Origin: an uncultured Pirellulaceae bacterium
GTDB taxonomy: Bacteria > Planctomycetota > Planctomycetia > Pirellulales > Pirellulaceae
Direction of reading: 5' to 3'
Assembly (NCBI GenBank): GCA_937941455.1
Contig: CALDHM010000037.1
Coordinates: forward strand, 1-64,000
DNA length: 64,000 nucleotides
The notes beneath the pieces were generated by a model, which saw nothing but the letters and a program-made list of their open reading frames with translations, ran no database searches and was not told the DNA's origin. Position numbers and translations under genes: made by a program. Below, one piece after another: positions 34,324 to 44,889 of this stretch. Each line of letters starts with the position of its first letter. Within the stretch, counting starts at the first letter, position 1.

Positions 34324-37300
34324 TCAGACTCGTTGTGCTTGCAACGATTTTTCAACCAGCAGGTCGATGGTATAGTCCCCAACCTCGCAGGTTACTTTCT
34401 CGGGACTCTCGATCGAAGCCCATTCCAGCGTGTCCGCCAGTGTTTCGCCTTTGATGTAGTCGGCCCAGTGAGCGACTGCTCGCTGGATTTCTTCGACGTC
34501 GCTCGCCAGGTAGACGCGAATTCGATCGGTGTAATCGAGGGCCAATTTCTTACGAGTGTCTTGGATGGAACGGATGATATCGCGAGCGATACCCTCCTCG
34601 ATCAGTTCCGTGGTCAATTCGGTGGCGAGAACGACGACGCAAGAATGACCTTGGGCGGCCATCCAGCCTGGTTTGGGAGTCATCCGGACCTGGATTTCCT
34701 CGGGTTCCAAGCGAATGGTTTGCCCGTCAACCGCGACGTTGACGTGGCCTTGCTGTTGGAGGGCGATCAGCAGATCGCTCCCTTTGGTCTCGCCGAGTTT
34801 CGACTTCAAGGCCGGAAGCAGCTTGCCAACTTTCGGACCCAACACTTTGAAATTGGGCAAAACTTGGTAGGTGACGTACTCGCCGGCATCAGCGATGAAC
34901 TTGACCGCTTTCACGTTCAATTCATCACGCAAGATGGCGTCGTGTGCCTGCAGCCAGCTCAGGTGCTGTTTGGAATTGAGGGCCACGGTCACCCTCGTCA
35001 AAGGTTGCCGGACCTTGAGTTTAGCTTCCATGCGAGCCGCGCGACCGAGCGAAGCAATTTCGCGGATCAGTTCCATTTGCTCCGATAGCGTGCTGTCGAT
35101 TTCGGCCGGGTCCGCTGCGGGGAAATCGGTGAGGTGCACACTTTCAGCAACTCGGTCAGCAAGATCGCACGTGAGGCGTCGCCAAATCGTTTCGCTGATG
35201 AAGGGCACGAACGGAGCGATGATTTTCGAGAGCGTGAGGAGACACTCGTACAGTGTCCAGTAGGCGTCCAGTTTATCAGCGCTTTCTTTGTCGGGGCTCC
35301 AAAAACGCTCGCGATTGCGGCGCACGTACCAGTTACTTAGCCCATCGACAAAGTCATTGATCCGTTGGCAAGCGCCGTAACTGTCGTAGGCATCCATTCT
35401 GGCGGTGACATCGGCTGCGAGTCGATTCAACTCGCTGAGAATCCAGCGATCGATTTCGCCCCTTTCAGTTGTGGGCCGACAGCTTGGGGCCGAACGCAAT
35501 TCGGCATGGGTCAAATCATACAGATTCCCTCGCAGTTCTTTGGCCGGATCGAATCCGTCAGAAATCGCGTAATTCACGAAGAAGCTGAAGACGTTCCACA
35601 GGCGAAGAATGAATTCCGGGATGCTGTCCTTGATGGTCTGTTCACGGTAGCGGATTTCGGTCCACGGCGGTTGCTTGGCATAGAAGTACCAGCGGAGTGC
35701 ATCGGCGCCGTAGCGATCGAAAATCTCATTGGGTTCGCGGTAATTCCGTTTTGACTTGGACATTTTTTGCCCGTCCTCGCCAAGCATCAAGCCCAAGACG
35801 ATGCAATTGCGGAACGGGCGTGGAAATGGCTTGTCCTCGAACAACATCGTGCTGATGGCGACCAAACTATAGAACCAGCCACGGGTTTGGTCGAGGGCTT
35901 CGCTGATAAAATCGGCAGGGAATTGAGTCTGGAAGACCTCGGAGCCTGATTGGGGATAGCCCCATTGAGCGAAGGGCATCGCTCCACTGTCGTACCAGCA
36001 GTCGATGACCTCCGAAACGCGACGCATCCGCGCGCCAGGAACGAAGGGGGAATCGTAGGTGATGTGATCGATGTACGGTTTGTGGACTTTGAGATCGTCA
36101 ACTAGGTCAGGATTAGCTTGTTTAGCCGCCTCCCAGACTTCAGTACCCGCGACTCCAGGTTTGTCGAGCAGTTCTGCATAGCTGGCGATCGCTTCCATTT
36201 TCCCTGACGAATCGCAAACCCAGATCGGTAGCGGGGTCCCCCAATAGCGTTCGCGCGAGAGGGCCCAGTCCACATTGCTTTCGAGGAAATTACCGAAGCG
36301 GCCATCGCGGATATGTTCGGGAAACCATTGGATAAGCCGATTGTTTTCGAGCATCTTGTCGCGGAAAGCGGTGGTTCTGATGAACCAACTTTTGCGAGGA
36401 TACTGAATTAGCGGATCATTGTCGGCTCGCCAGCAGAAGGGGTAGTCGTGCAGGTACTGCTCTTGGTAGTAGAGCAGACCCTTGTCCTTGAGTTGGCGGA
36501 CGATCAGTTTATCGGCATCCTTGATCCACTTGCCGGCAAAGTCAGAAATTTCGGGAACGAATTTGCCGTTGGGGCCAACACCGCAGATCAGTTCGGGACC
36601 TTGGCCCTCGACGAATCGAGCTTGTTCGCTCTGCAGCAGTTCGAAGTCGACCTCGCCAAATGCCGGGGCCTCATGGACTGCTCCCGAGCCGCTGTCGGTG
36701 GTGACGAAGTCTGCCGGAGCGATGCGCCAGGCGATATGTTGTTCGCCACCGTCGCGCAGTTTGCCTGTCTTTTCGCCCAGCGTTTTGTAGTAGTAATCGA
36801 AGGGGGGTCGATAACGTTTGCCGATCAGATCCTGGCCGCGGCAGATCGATTCGATGTTGAGTTCCCGTTTGATCTTGGCCGAGATCACTTCGACCAAATC
36901 CTTGGCCATGATCAACCGCCGATCGATCAAGGCATCATAGACAGTGGCGTATTCCAAATCCGGATTGACGGCCGCGAATTGATTCGACGGGAGCGTCCAG
37001 GGTGTCGTGGTCCAAACAAGGAGTGCCGTATTCGGGGTGTCGAGCAAAGGGAACAAGACGAAGACGCTGGGGTCGGCGACCTTTTTGTAGCCTTGGCCGA
37101 CCTCGCCGCTGGACAGGGCGGTGCCACCCTGAGCCCACCACCAAACGATCTTGTGCCCCTGATACAGCAACCCGCGATCGAAGAGTTGCTTCAGCGACCA
37201 CCACACCGACTCGACGTAGCTTTGGTGGTAGGTCACATAGGCTTCGTCGAGTTTGATCCAGAATCCGAGTCGCTCGGTAAGCCGCTCCCATTCTTGCATA

Positions 37301-37680
37301 TAACGCCAGACGCTGCGCTGGCATAATTGAATGAAGGGCTCGACGCCGTAAGCCTCGATCTCTTCTTTGGAGTGGATTCCTAATTCCTTGCAGACTTCGA
37401 CTTCGACTGGCAAGCCGTGAGTGTCCCAGCCAGCCTTGCGCGTGCAGAGCTTGCCCCGCATCGTTTGATAGCGTGGAAACAGGTCCTTGATGGCCCGCGT
37501 TAGGCAATGCCCCGGATGTGGCATCCCGTTGGCAGTCGGAGGACCTTCGAAAAAGACGAAGCTTTCGGCTCCTTGCCGACGTTCGAGGGATTTGGCGTAG
37601 ATGTTCTGCTCGCGCCAAAATTGCAACACGTCCTGTTCGAGCTTCGGGAAGCTGACGTTATTCTCAATCCGAGCAAACAT
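34324..37680 (-). CDS. ileS: isoleucyl-tRNA synthetase, eukaryote-like (IleS2-type)
   Basis: About 1118 residues, longer than bacterial IleS1 (about 940) and close to the eukaryote-like IleS2 form that is often mupirocin-tolerant. The HIGH motif reads PHPGH within [20 protein letters not shown], and KMSKS is intact in [16 protein letters not shown]. The editing domain (CP1) contains [11 protein letters not shown] and the [15 protein letters not shown] block. The C-terminal anticodon-binding domain has [13 protein letters not shown] and continues through the IleS2-typical extension. The ATG at 37680 ([19 protein letters not shown]) is preferred; the frame begins 6 codons upstream at 37698. It is followed by the dispersed repeat and purN. 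Confidence 0.95.
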   Translation of the reverse strand: MFARIENNVSFPKLEQDVLQFWREQNIYAKSLERRQGAESFVFFEGPPTANGMPHPGHCLTRAIKDLFPRYQTMRGKLCTRKAGWDTHGLPVEVEVCKELGIHSKEEIEAYGVEPFIQLCQRSVWRYMQEWERLTERLGFWIKLDEAYVTYHQSYVESVWWSLKQLFDRGLLYQGHKIVWWWAQGGTALSSGEVGQGYKKVADPSVFVLFPLLDTPNTALLVWTTTPWTLPSNQFAAVNPDLEYATVYDALIDRRLIMAKDLVEVISAKIKRELNIESICRGQDLIGKRYRPPFDYYYKTLGEKTGKLRDGGEQHIAWRIAPADFVTTDSGSGAVHEAPAFGEVDFELLQSEQARFVEGQGPELICGVGPNGKFVPEISDFAGKWIKDADKLIVRQLKDKGLLYYQEQYLHDYPFCWRADNDPLIQYPRKSWFIRTTAFRDKMLENNRLIQWFPEHIRDGRFGNFLESNVDWALSRERYWGTPLPIWVCDSSGKMEAIASYAELLDKPGVAGTEVWEAAKQANPDLVDDLKVHKPYIDHITYDSPFVPGARMRRVSEVIDCWYDSGAMPFAQWGYPQSGSEVFQTQFPADFISEALDQTRGWFYSLVAISTMLFEDKPFPRPFRNCIVLGLMLGEDGQKMSKSKRNYREPNEIFDRYGADALRWYFYAKQPPWTEIRYREQTIKDSIPEFILRLWNVFSFFVNYAISDGFDPAKELRGNLYDLTHAELRSAPSCRPTTERGEIDRWILSELNRLAADVTARMDAYDSYGACQRINDFVDGLSNWYVRRNRERFWSPDKESADKLDAYWTLYECLLTLSKIIAPFVPFISETIWRRLTCDLADRVAESVHLTDFPAADPAEIDSTLSEQMELIREIASLGRAARMEAKLKVRQPLTRVTVALNSKQHLSWLQAHDAILRDELNVKAVKFIADAGEYVTYQVLPNFKVLGPKVGKLLPALKSKLGETKGSDLLIALQQQGHVNVAVDGQTIRLEPEEIQVRMTPKPGWMAAQGHSCVVVLATELTTELIEEGIARDIIRSIQDTRKKLALDYTDRIRVYLASDVEEIQRAVAHWADYIKGETLADTLEWASIESPEKVTCEVGDYTIDLLVEKSLQAQRV

Positions 37681-37954
37681 TCGGGAATCCTTTTCCAAGA
37701 GAATCTACGCGATAGATGAACAGCGAATCGGTTCTCGAATCCGAGTCTGATGGCGGTGAGTGTCGGTGAGAGCCTATGAGAGTAACATTCCGGGACAGAT
37801 CGGCTTAAGATCGACTCTTCTCAGTAAATCGACAGGTCCTAGCGTCTTGATTGTGTCTGACCCGCGCGTCGCCTCCACACCCCCATCAGAGTCGGTGTTA
37901 GGAAACCACGTAGGCGGGTTGCACCGGTCGGCCATCGCAACGAGCCTCGGTCGA

Positions 37955-38242
37955 TCAGTCGCCATCCAACAAATCGATATCGTCGTCGAGTGATGCATCA
38001 TCTTCCTCGAGATGGCCGAATTCCTCGCGAAATTCTTGGCCGTACTTGTCGTCTTCGAGTTCGTATTCGCTTTCGACCTCTTCTTCGAAATCGTCGTCGA
38101 AGTCTTCGTCAAAGTCATCTTCGTCGAACTCCGACAAGATGTCCTCGGCGAGGTCCGTAGCGTCATCGGCGGGGTTCGGAAACTCCGCCATCTCGCCAAA
38201 ATCATCATCGTCGAGGGAATCAAAATCGTCGTCGTCGCTCAT
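37955..38242 (-). CDS. small, extremely acidic protein
   Basis: A 95-residue protein in which Asp and Glu make up about half of the residues, starting MSDDDDFDSLDDDDFGEMAE and ending DDIDLLDGD. It has almost no basic residues, a predicted disordered character and no recognised domain. The ATG at 38242 is clean and the frame has no Lys/Arg-rich alternative. The purine/pyrimidine bias of this segment creates many artefact frames on the plus strand. Function unknown; DNA mimicry or a metal/ion buffering role would be guesses. It precedes ileS on the same strand with a 274-base gap. Confidence 0.7.
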   Translation of the reverse strand: MSDDDDFDSLDDDDFGEMAEFPNPADDATDLAEDILSEFDEDDFDEDFDDDFEEEVESEYELEDDKYGQEFREEFGHLEEDDASLDDDIDLLDGD

Positions 38243-38941
38243 CGTGTTTTCCTGAAAAGATCTCCAAACCCTAATTATTGCGGCAATAGCCCAGTTTGGG
38301 TAGGACGGAGGTGGGAGCGAGGTGGCCCGAGCGCACGAAAAAAGGGCAAGCCAAGACCCATAAAAATGCCTCGACTTGCCCTGTCACGGGGGCTTGTGGA
38401 AATGACGCGGCGAATCGCTGCGTCGGGTAAACGTAGGTTTCTGGAAAATAGGCGTCAAAAGAAAAGAGCGGAAATTTTTTAAGGTTTTGCGCGACATTCG
38501 TCGGTGGATAGGAATCACGCCGAGACTTCCGGAAATAGTGACTATCCAAGCGTTGTTTCTGCTCTAATCGAAATAAATAGCCCTAGAAAAGCCTCTTACA
38601 AATGGAAACACCGGACCACTGAACGGTCAAATCGCTTCCTTAACGCTAAATCTCGGCAAACATGGGCCCTCTCGTGGACTGCCGACTGGTGGCTGCCCCG
38701 CCACCTCGATTTGGCTATTTGCAGGGACACCATTTTTTGATAAAGCGGAGCAAATTGGGCGGAAGCTCGATGAATTGGCCCTAAGTCTGATTACAATGAA
38801 GGTTATCGAAATTTTCGTAGCCGATCCCGAAGCGGAGCTTAGCCGTGGGTCTGCCAACACGGTGCTGCCCGGATTTTTAGGGAGCGGCGAATTTTCATTT
38901 TGATTCGATCGTTGCAAAAAATTGACTCGCCGGTATCACAC
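38243..38941. other. 699-bp divergent intergenic region upstream of the PEP-CTERM gene
   Basis: No gene is supported; frames of 78-96 codons on both strands lack motifs. It contains an orphan hairpin at 38337-38382 and should hold promoters for both the acidic-protein gene (minus) and the PEP-CTERM gene (plus). The long leader may include a regulatory 5' region for the 3.3-kb PEP-CTERM gene, but no boxes were resolved. Confidence 0.5.
38337..38382 (-). terminator. possible orphan terminator hairpin on the minus strand
   Basis: On the minus strand AGGGCAAG (38375-38382) and CTTGCCCT (38343-38350) pair over a 24-nt loop and are followed by TTTTTT (complement of 38338-38343). No minus-strand gene ends just upstream, so it might end a small non-coding RNA, or be accidental. 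The 8-bp stem with a large loop is weak evidence. Confidence 0.3.
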
Positions 38942-41900
38942 ATGAAAACATTCTTTTCCAAATCCATCATCACGTTGGGACTAATTTGCGGCGTTGCGCT
39001 TGCCGCGCCTATCACGGCCTATGCCCGAGTTAATGAGGACCAGGCCTCGACCGGCACGAATGGCACCAATGGCGCCAACGGAGCTTCGGGCAACCCAGCC
39101 AAAGACGGAGCCTCAGGTGGCAACGGCGGCCTGGCGGAGGCAAACGCGGTATCACTGACCGGCAATGCGACGGCGCGAGCATTCGGCGGTAACGGCGGCA
39201 AGGGTGGTAACGGCGGCAACGGTATCGGCCCCAACGTCGACGGCGGACAAGGTGGTAACGGTGGCCGAGGCGGTCGAGCTAAGGCTTGGGCCGAAAGTTC
39301 GGCGACCGGCGGGAAAACTTTTGCTCGCGCCGTCGGAGGACGCGGCGGACAGGGAGGCGAAGGCGGCAATGCCAGCGGATCGGGCATCAGTGGCTTCGGT
39401 GGCTACGGCGGTCAAGGCGGCATGGCGATGGCTCGCGCGGTAACGCTTAACGGACGCTCCGCAACCGCGATCGCCGTAGGGGGCCGCTCCGGCAACAGCG
39501 GCGGCGAGCCGTTCAGTACGTCCTTTCCCGGCGGCGCAGCGAGTGCCTTTGCTCAGGCAACCAACAACGCGGGTCCGGTGACCATCATCGCGCGTCAATT
39601 CGGCGGCAACGGCGGCACCACTGGTGGCAACGGTGCAGCTTCGAACATCGTCAATGGTGTCGTTGGTAGCTCCTCGACTAATCTGGTGTTCGAACAGAAT
39701 GCACGCGGCGGTCACGGCGGTGCAGGATTAGAAGGGCCTGGTGGTAACGGCGGCGGAGCCTTCTCAGGCTTTCGCAGCGGTACGCTGACGGGTGGCAATT
39801 ACGTCAACGGGACAGTCTTAGCGACGGCCGGAAACGGTGGTGCTAGTTCCCTGGCGCCATACAATGCCGGTGCGGGGGGCAATGCCGGAGTCTCGTACTT
39901 CAACACCAACAAAAATCAAGGGATCAACCTGAGGGCGATTGCGGGGCATGGCGGTGACCATCTCGCCGGTCGTTTTGCTGGCAATGGGGGAACGGCCTAC
40001 TTGGATTCGACCACCATCGGAGTGCAAAACGGCGGCAATATCGATCTGCGCGGGCTCTTTATCGGTGGCAATGGCGGTTCGACACTGATGGATGCGAAAT
40101 TGAACCAAGCCCGCGGCGGACAAGCTCTCATCAACAACACTTTGAATCTCGATTCATCAGCATCGACGAGCGGTGCGAATTCGATTCGAGCCATTTTGAA
40201 CCTCCGGGGCGGCAACGGCGGATCGTTTGGCGATGTCAATCGACTTGATCGTTATGTCGGATTGGCGGGATCGGCGATCGGTCGCGTCGATGAAACGGCA
40301 GATGCGCTGCAGAAACATATCCGTATCAATGCCTTCGGTGGACAAGGCGCAAACTTCGTCAAGGACGATCCCGAATCGACCCTCGACTGGGCTGGTGGCA
40401 ATGGAGGAAGAGCCGAAGTCGATATCAAGTCCACCAATGCCAGCGGATCAGTCTTGGTCGAGGCCAACGCGACCGGCGGCAACACCGGGACAGGTGGCCA
40501 AAACTTGTTTTCACCATTGGGCTTTCTCGGGTTCGGCGGCGAAGCGATCGCCCGTGGCACGGGGACTTCATCAGCAGTTGGCGCCGATGTCAACGTGATC
40601 ACCAAAGCCGTCGGTGGGCTCGGTCTCAATTCGGTCGCCCTCAACGGCGGAGGCGGTGCCAAGAGTTATGCGACGGCCATCGGAAACAGCGACAACCAAG
40701 TCGATGCCCTCGCGTTTTCAACGGCGACCAACAGCAGCGACGGCGCCTATTCCGATGCCAAAGCTGATTCAGGGAGCGGATCGGCCAACGCGCTGGCTTC
40801 AGCCGACGGAAAACCGCAAGATGCTCGAATCGATGTTCTCGGTTCGACGGCCGAAGCCAATGCAAACTCACGCGCGCTCCTGGGCAACGCAACGGCCCAG
40901 GCCAACGCCGTTGCGGGCAACTTGCAAACGGCCTACAGCACGGCGACGTCGCTCGGCACCAATTCCATCGCTTCGGCTAGTTCTGTTGGAGGGAATTCGC
41001 TGTGGTCGCTCAGCGGCATTCGAGGGGGTAATGCGAACAGTACAGCCAGCGCCGACGCATCATTCACTGGACTCCCGACGACCAGCCAAGCCAATGCCTA
41101 CTCGAAGGCTGGTGATATCGATATCTCCACAGGGATTACCGGGATAGGTGGTTTCTCGATCGCCACGGCGAACGCGACATCCCAATCGACGATAGGAGCG
41201 GAGGTGACCGCTACGGCCCATTCGATCGCCGGTAAGGGGTCGAATTACTTGACGGCCGACGGTCGCGATGGCCGAGCCGACGCACTGGCGACGGCAAACC
41301 TGCCGGCGACCATGGGCCGCACGCAGGCCTTGGCCAAGGCTGAATCGAGTTATTTCGGTAACGCCGTGGCCAACGCTCACGGTGGCCAATCGGCCCTCGC
41401 CACAGCGGAGGTCTCGCAAGGTGGTGGGGGATTCGCTCGAGCGTTGAGCTCCACCAACAACATGTCCAGCGGGATGGCGCAATCGATCGCCCGCTTTGTG
41501 GGCCCCAGCACGACAATCGGGTCGCAACGCGGTACGGTGCTGGCTGACGCCTCAACGGTTGGGACAGAAATCTCGAAAGCGGAATTGAAGGTTTCGGGCG
41601 TGCTCGACGCCTTCAACCCCAGTCTTGTCAATTTTGGAACGGCACAAGCGGTCGTGGGCCATCGCAGCAGCGTGGCGGATGTCATGGGGGTGGTGGTCGA
41701 GCCGAGTGCGGCCTTCACGCACTATCAGTTGTCGCCATTGACGGAAGTTGTGGATGCCTTTATGGCATCGGCTCCGACGGTTCGCAATGAATTCAACAAT
41801 GTTCTGGGAATCGGCATGCTGGGGAATACAGCCGGCATTGACACGGCGTTCCGATCGAAATTCGATTTGACGATGGACATCAGCATGACGGACCAGGACA

Positions 41901-42265
41901 TCAAGGTGGGGTTCTTCGATAATCAATCAACGGGGACGGGCTTCGACACGCTGCGTTTGAAGATGTGGCTGGAGGGGAACATGGTAGTGGATCAGACCTT
42001 TATGGACTTGGCGTCTGCCAACACGTTCTTCAACGGTAACGTGATCAGCCTTGGGGCCGTAGCGAGTGTGACGGGTCCGATGGACTTTGAGGTCGAATGG
42101 CTGATGAACACGAACCCGAACAGTTCGTTTATGGTGAAGCTCGCCTTTGGTTCCGGCAACAGTCTCTCCTCGATGATGATGCCGGTGCCCGAGCCAAGTG
42201 GCTTGGCGATGTTGATGCTCGGCACACTCGGACTGGCCTTCCGCCGTATCCGCCGCCGCGGCTAG
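38942..42265 (+). CDS. giant Gly/Asn-rich PEP-CTERM protein
   Basis: About 1107 residues. A signal peptide (MKTFFSKSIITLGLICGVAL...) is followed by a region of about 500 residues made of GGNGG-type units (GGNGGKGGNGGNG, GGQGGNGGRGGR, RGGQGGEGGNASGSG). The next 400 residues are rich in Ala, Asn, Ser and Thr with A-x-A alternation. A more ordinary beta-type domain covers the last 180 residues (FNNVLGIGMLGN, FDLTMDISMTDQDIKVGFF, DTLRLKMWLEGNM). It ends in a PEP-CTERM sorting signal: VPEPSGLAML, hydrophobic helix, RRIRRRG. PEP-CTERM proteins are handled by exosortase and are typically tied to exopolysaccharide. The Gly-rich part could fold as a polyglycine-II-like layer. Start ATG 38942 is set by the signal peptide. 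Confidence 0.85.
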   Translation: MKTFFSKSIITLGLICGVALAAPITAYARVNEDQASTGTNGTNGANGASGNPAKDGASGGNGGLAEANAVSLTGNATARAFGGNGGKGGNGGNGIGPNVDGGQGGNGGRGGRAKAWAESSATGGKTFARAVGGRGGQGGEGGNASGSGISGFGGYGGQGGMAMARAVTLNGRSATAIAVGGRSGNSGGEPFSTSFPGGAASAFAQATNNAGPVTIIARQFGGNGGTTGGNGAASNIVNGVVGSSSTNLVFEQNARGGHGGAGLEGPGGNGGGAFSGFRSGTLTGGNYVNGTVLATAGNGGASSLAPYNAGAGGNAGVSYFNTNKNQGINLRAIAGHGGDHLAGRFAGNGGTAYLDSTTIGVQNGGNIDLRGLFIGGNGGSTLMDAKLNQARGGQALINNTLNLDSSASTSGANSIRAILNLRGGNGGSFGDVNRLDRYVGLAGSAIGRVDETADALQKHIRINAFGGQGANFVKDDPESTLDWAGGNGGRAEVDIKSTNASGSVLVEANATGGNTGTGGQNLFSPLGFLGFGGEAIARGTGTSSAVGADVNVITKAVGGLGLNSVALNGGGGAKSYATAIGNSDNQVDALAFSTATNSSDGAYSDAKADSGSGSANALASADGKPQDARIDVLGSTAEANANSRALLGNATAQANAVAGNLQTAYSTATSLGTNSIASASSVGGNSLWSLSGIRGGNANSTASADASFTGLPTTSQANAYSKAGDIDISTGITGIGGFSIATANATSQSTIGAEVTATAHSIAGKGSNYLTADGRDGRADALATANLPATMGRTQALAKAESSYFGNAVANAHGGQSALATAEVSQGGGGFARALSSTNNMSSGMAQSIARFVGPSTTIGSQRGTVLADASTVGTEISKAELKVSGVLDAFNPSLVNFGTAQAVVGHRSSVADVMGVVVEPSAAFTHYQLSPLTEVVDAFMASAPTVRNEFNNVLGIGMLGNTAGIDTAFRSKFDLTMDISMTDQDIKVGFFDNQSTGTGFDTLRLKMWLEGNMVVDQTFMDLASANTFFNGNVISLGAVASVTGPMDFEVEWLMNTNPNSSFMVKLAFGSGNSLSSMMMPVPEPSGLAMLMLGTLGLAFRRIRRRG

Positions 42266-42587
42266 GCCAACGAATTCATTTTGCTCCCTTCCGCGAGAGC
42301 GAAAAACGTTACGCGAATTTAACTAACCAAGAAACTCGTTTAACCCGCAGCCGAAGGCAAGGCAGCCAATGCGCAAGCGATCGCATGCCTTGTTGGTTCC
42401 TATTTTTGCGGGGTTGATTTGCTGCGAAAAAAATGGCGAAGCAATAATCGTATGGGTCGATGTTTTGTTGGCCAGTGGGGCCGAAACATAGGACTTCGCC
42501 CGAGCAACGGTCTCAGCCCAGACCACACACACGGGGTCTTCGCTGGGAGTGCCCCTTTCCTCGTGATCGACCGGTGAATTTCGGTCG
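42266..42587. other. 322-bp convergent intergenic region
   Basis: Between the PEP-CTERM gene and mqnC, which converge. It carries a copy of the REP-like family (42338-42358) and, overlapping it, the hairpin arms CAAGGCA / TGCCTTG (42358-42392) followed by a broken T-rich run, a possible weak terminator for the PEP-CTERM gene. No gene seen. Confidence 0.5.
42338..42358 (+). repeat. REP-like element (family 2, copy c)
   Basis: GTTTAACCCGCAGCCGAAGG resembles copies at 19634-19655, the complement of 19708-19728, and 48280-48300. It lies 73 bases downstream of the PEP-CTERM gene. Confidence 0.45.
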
Positions 42588-43751
42588 CTATGTCAATTCA
42601 ACTAGCGGACGTGGTTGTCTCTCGAGCGACTTCCTCGCGCGGTGGTTGACCCAGTTGCGATTGGCCGCAATGGCCCGCTCTTGCAATTCGCGCGGGACCA
42701 GTTGATAGTGCACATTGCGTTGTCGAGGCTCGAACCCAAGTTCGCTGATCGATTGGCGAATTTCGTCTAGCGTCAGGTAGTGCACCGTACCCGCCTCGGC
42801 AACTACATTTTCCTCGATCATGAGGCTCCCCATGTCATTGGCACCGAATTGAAGTGCCAACTGGCCAACCTTCAGACCTTGGGTTACCCAACTCGACTGC
42901 AAGTTGTCAAAGTTGTCCAAATACAAGCGAGAAACAGCCAACATTTGCAAATAGGCGTGGCTCCCGGCGGGCGGAATATGCGCCATGTCGGTATGTTCGG
43001 GCTGGAATGTCCAGCAAATGAAAGCCGTGAAGCCACCCGTCTCATCCTGCAACTGCCGCAACCGCTCGAGGTGCTCGATTCGCTCCGCCAAAGTCTCGAC
43101 GTGGCCGAACATCATCGTCGCGCTGCCGCGACCTCCCAGGCGATGCCAGACGCGCATCACATTTAGCCAATCGTCGGACATGACCTTGCCGCGGGTGATC
43201 GCCGAGCGGACGCGATCGACGAGAATCTCAGCCCCGCCACCTGGCAACGATCCCAACCCGGCGTCGCGCAGGCGAGCCAGGACAGTTTCGAGCGGCAGCT
43301 TGTTAACCTTGGTGAAATGATAAATCTCTGGGGGACTAAAGCCGTGGATGTTGACTTGGGGGTATTTCGCCTTGATGCCACGGAGTAAATCTTCGTACCA
43401 AGCCAGGTCGAACCGCGGATGCAGACCACCTTGGAGCAAAATTTGCTCGCCTCCCAGCGCGACCGTTTCCTCGACCTTGGCGAGAATCTCGTCGAGCGAC
43501 AGAACGTAACCCTCGGGGTCCTTGGGGCCCCGATAGAAGGCACAGAAATCGCAAACTGCCGTGCAAATATTGGTGTAGTTAATGTTGCGATCGATGTTGT
43601 ACGTGCGGTAGTTCTCGGGATGTTTACGACGGGACACGGCATCTGCGGCTTTCCCCAATAAGGGCAGGTTGTGGCAGTGCAACAATTCCAAGCCTTCGGC
43701 GGGGCTCAATCGTTCCCCCCCAACGGATTTATCAAGCAATTTGGCAATCAT
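42588..43751 (-). CDS. mqnC: cyclic dehypoxanthine futalosine synthase (radical SAM)
   Basis: A 387-residue radical SAM enzyme of the futalosine route to menaquinone; it cyclises dehypoxanthine futalosine. The [4Fe-4S] cluster motif is CTAVCDFCAFYRG (Cx3Cx2C). MqnC-specific strings follow: ILLQGGLHPRFDLAWYED, VNIHGFSPPEIYHF, GLGSLPGGGAEILVDRVRSA and FICWTFQPEHTD; MqnE differs at these positions. ATG at 43751, inside the last codons of mqnA (20-base overlap), so the two are translationally coupled on the minus strand. mqnB and mqnD are not in the window. Confidence 0.93.
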   Translation of the reverse strand: MIAKLLDKSVGGERLSPAEGLELLHCHNLPLLGKAADAVSRRKHPENYRTYNIDRNINYTNICTAVCDFCAFYRGPKDPEGYVLSLDEILAKVEETVALGGEQILLQGGLHPRFDLAWYEDLLRGIKAKYPQVNIHGFSPPEIYHFTKVNKLPLETVLARLRDAGLGSLPGGGAEILVDRVRSAITRGKVMSDDWLNVMRVWHRLGGRGSATMMFGHVETLAERIEHLERLRQLQDETGGFTAFICWTFQPEHTDMAHIPPAGSHAYLQMLAVSRLYLDNFDNLQSSWVTQGLKVGQLALQFGANDMGSLMIEENVVAEAGTVHYLTLDEIRQSISELGFEPRQRNVHYQLVPRELQERAIAANRNWVNHRARKSLERQPRPLVELT

Positions 43752-44550
43752 AAAAACGAAGTTGTGGTTTGCAGGTTGTCAGACCAAGTTCATCAGCGAG
43801 GGCTGCGAATTGCGACATCGACTCCCGTTCATCCTCGCCGAGATAGAAATTAAGGTAACGGGTGAAGTAGCTCCGGCAAGTGTCCGGGGCGAGTCGATAT
43901 CTTCGGTGGTGTCTGGCAATGATTTCGTCGATCGAGTGCAATCCCTTGTCCCGCGCGATCGAAAGCTCACGTTCCAGAAAGGCAAAGTCTGCCTGCGGGG
44001 CCGCAGCCCAGACGGCAAACACGAACGGCAACCCTGTCCAGTCGTGCCACACCTCACCCAGATCGTAGTGATGATCGAAGCTGGCATCGACGTGCATCGC
44101 GCGGTCACCGATGATCAAAACCGCGTCCGTTCTCGCCTGCCGATAGTCGTGACTCAGCGGTAGTAGTTCGGTCTGCGGCGCGATCTTCCAGTGGAACGCC
44201 ATGAGAACCTTGCTCAAGGCCACGCTGGTTCGAGACCCTTCGTCCAGGGCAATCGATCGGATTTCACGTATCGGCCTCCGCGACAAAATTTTGACGCTCC
44301 AAACAGGACCGCGGCAACCGATACAAGCATCGGAGACGACTTGATATTCAGGTCGATTGATCACCTCAATGGTCGGGATAAGGGCACATTCCATTTCACC
44401 CCGTGCCATGGCGTCGGCCAAGCGACTGGGTACGTCAAGCTTCAAAATGTAGCGGTTCCGCAGGTCCTCGAAATGTTCGATCAGGGGAACGGTGTTGAGG
44501 TAACTTACCGCCCCCACGAACCGTTTGGTCGAATTCATCGAAAAGCTCAT
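43732..44550 (-). CDS. mqnA: chorismate dehydratase
   Basis: A 272-residue periplasmic-binding-protein-like enzyme that dehydrates chorismate to 3-[(1-carboxyvinyl)oxy]benzoate, the first step of the futalosine menaquinone pathway. Typical MqnA features: GAVSYLNTVPLIEHF near the N-terminus, CALIPTIEV, DEGSRTSVALSKVLM, VLIIGDRAMH and DLGEVWHDWTGLPFVFAVWA. It overlaps mqnC by 20 bases. ATG at 44550 is used; the second Met (44538) is nearer to the conserved region and also possible. Confidence 0.93.
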   Translation of the reverse strand: MSFSMNSTKRFVGAVSYLNTVPLIEHFEDLRNRYILKLDVPSRLADAMARGEMECALIPTIEVINRPEYQVVSDACIGCRGPVWSVKILSRRPIREIRSIALDEGSRTSVALSKVLMAFHWKIAPQTELLPLSHDYRQARTDAVLIIGDRAMHVDASFDHHYDLGEVWHDWTGLPFVFAVWAAAPQADFAFLERELSIARDKGLHSIDEIIARHHRRYRLAPDTCRSYFTRYLNFYLGEDERESMSQFAALADELGLTTCKPQLRFYDCQIA

Positions 44551-44889
44551 GATTGTTGTCGATTAGCCGTAGGCTTTTGCATCTGCCACGCTGGGGCCTC
44601 GTCGCTCTGAGGCTTCCACCACGCCAAAGTCGAGCCTCGTCACACGCGCCTCATTTTAGAACCAACCTTTCCCTGTCGTAAATGACCGTAATCCGGGGGC
44701 GTGAAGCAACGCCGCGGGCAGCCTTCTGGCAATCTGTGACAGTTTTACCGATCGGCCAATCCACGGAATCCATCCGAGTCGTAACCAATCTGCCATGGTT
44801 ACAGGCTCCAGCGGACTTGCTGGCGATGCGGGGCCGATATGACTCATAGCCGTTGCAATCCAAAGCGCCGTTTCATCCGCGAAACTCCT
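44551..44889. other. 339-bp divergent promoter region
   Basis: It separates mqnA (minus) from the small secreted-protein gene (plus) and should contain both promoters. Minus-strand frames of 70-134 codons (44651-45060) overlap the downstream gene and show no motifs. No repeats or RNA structures were recognised. Confidence 0.45.

Noticed and set aside
34324-35088. 258-codon plus-strand frame opposite the ileS C-terminus
   Set aside because: Antisense shadow of ileS.
37699-37954. T-box leader upstream of ileS
   Set aside because: No T-box consensus or terminator/antiterminator pair was found on the minus strand upstream of ileS.
39019-39387. Pro-rich minus-strand frame in the PEP-CTERM gene
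   Set aside because: It is the reverse complement of GGN codons giving PPLPP strings; the plus strand has signal peptide and PEP-CTERM signal.
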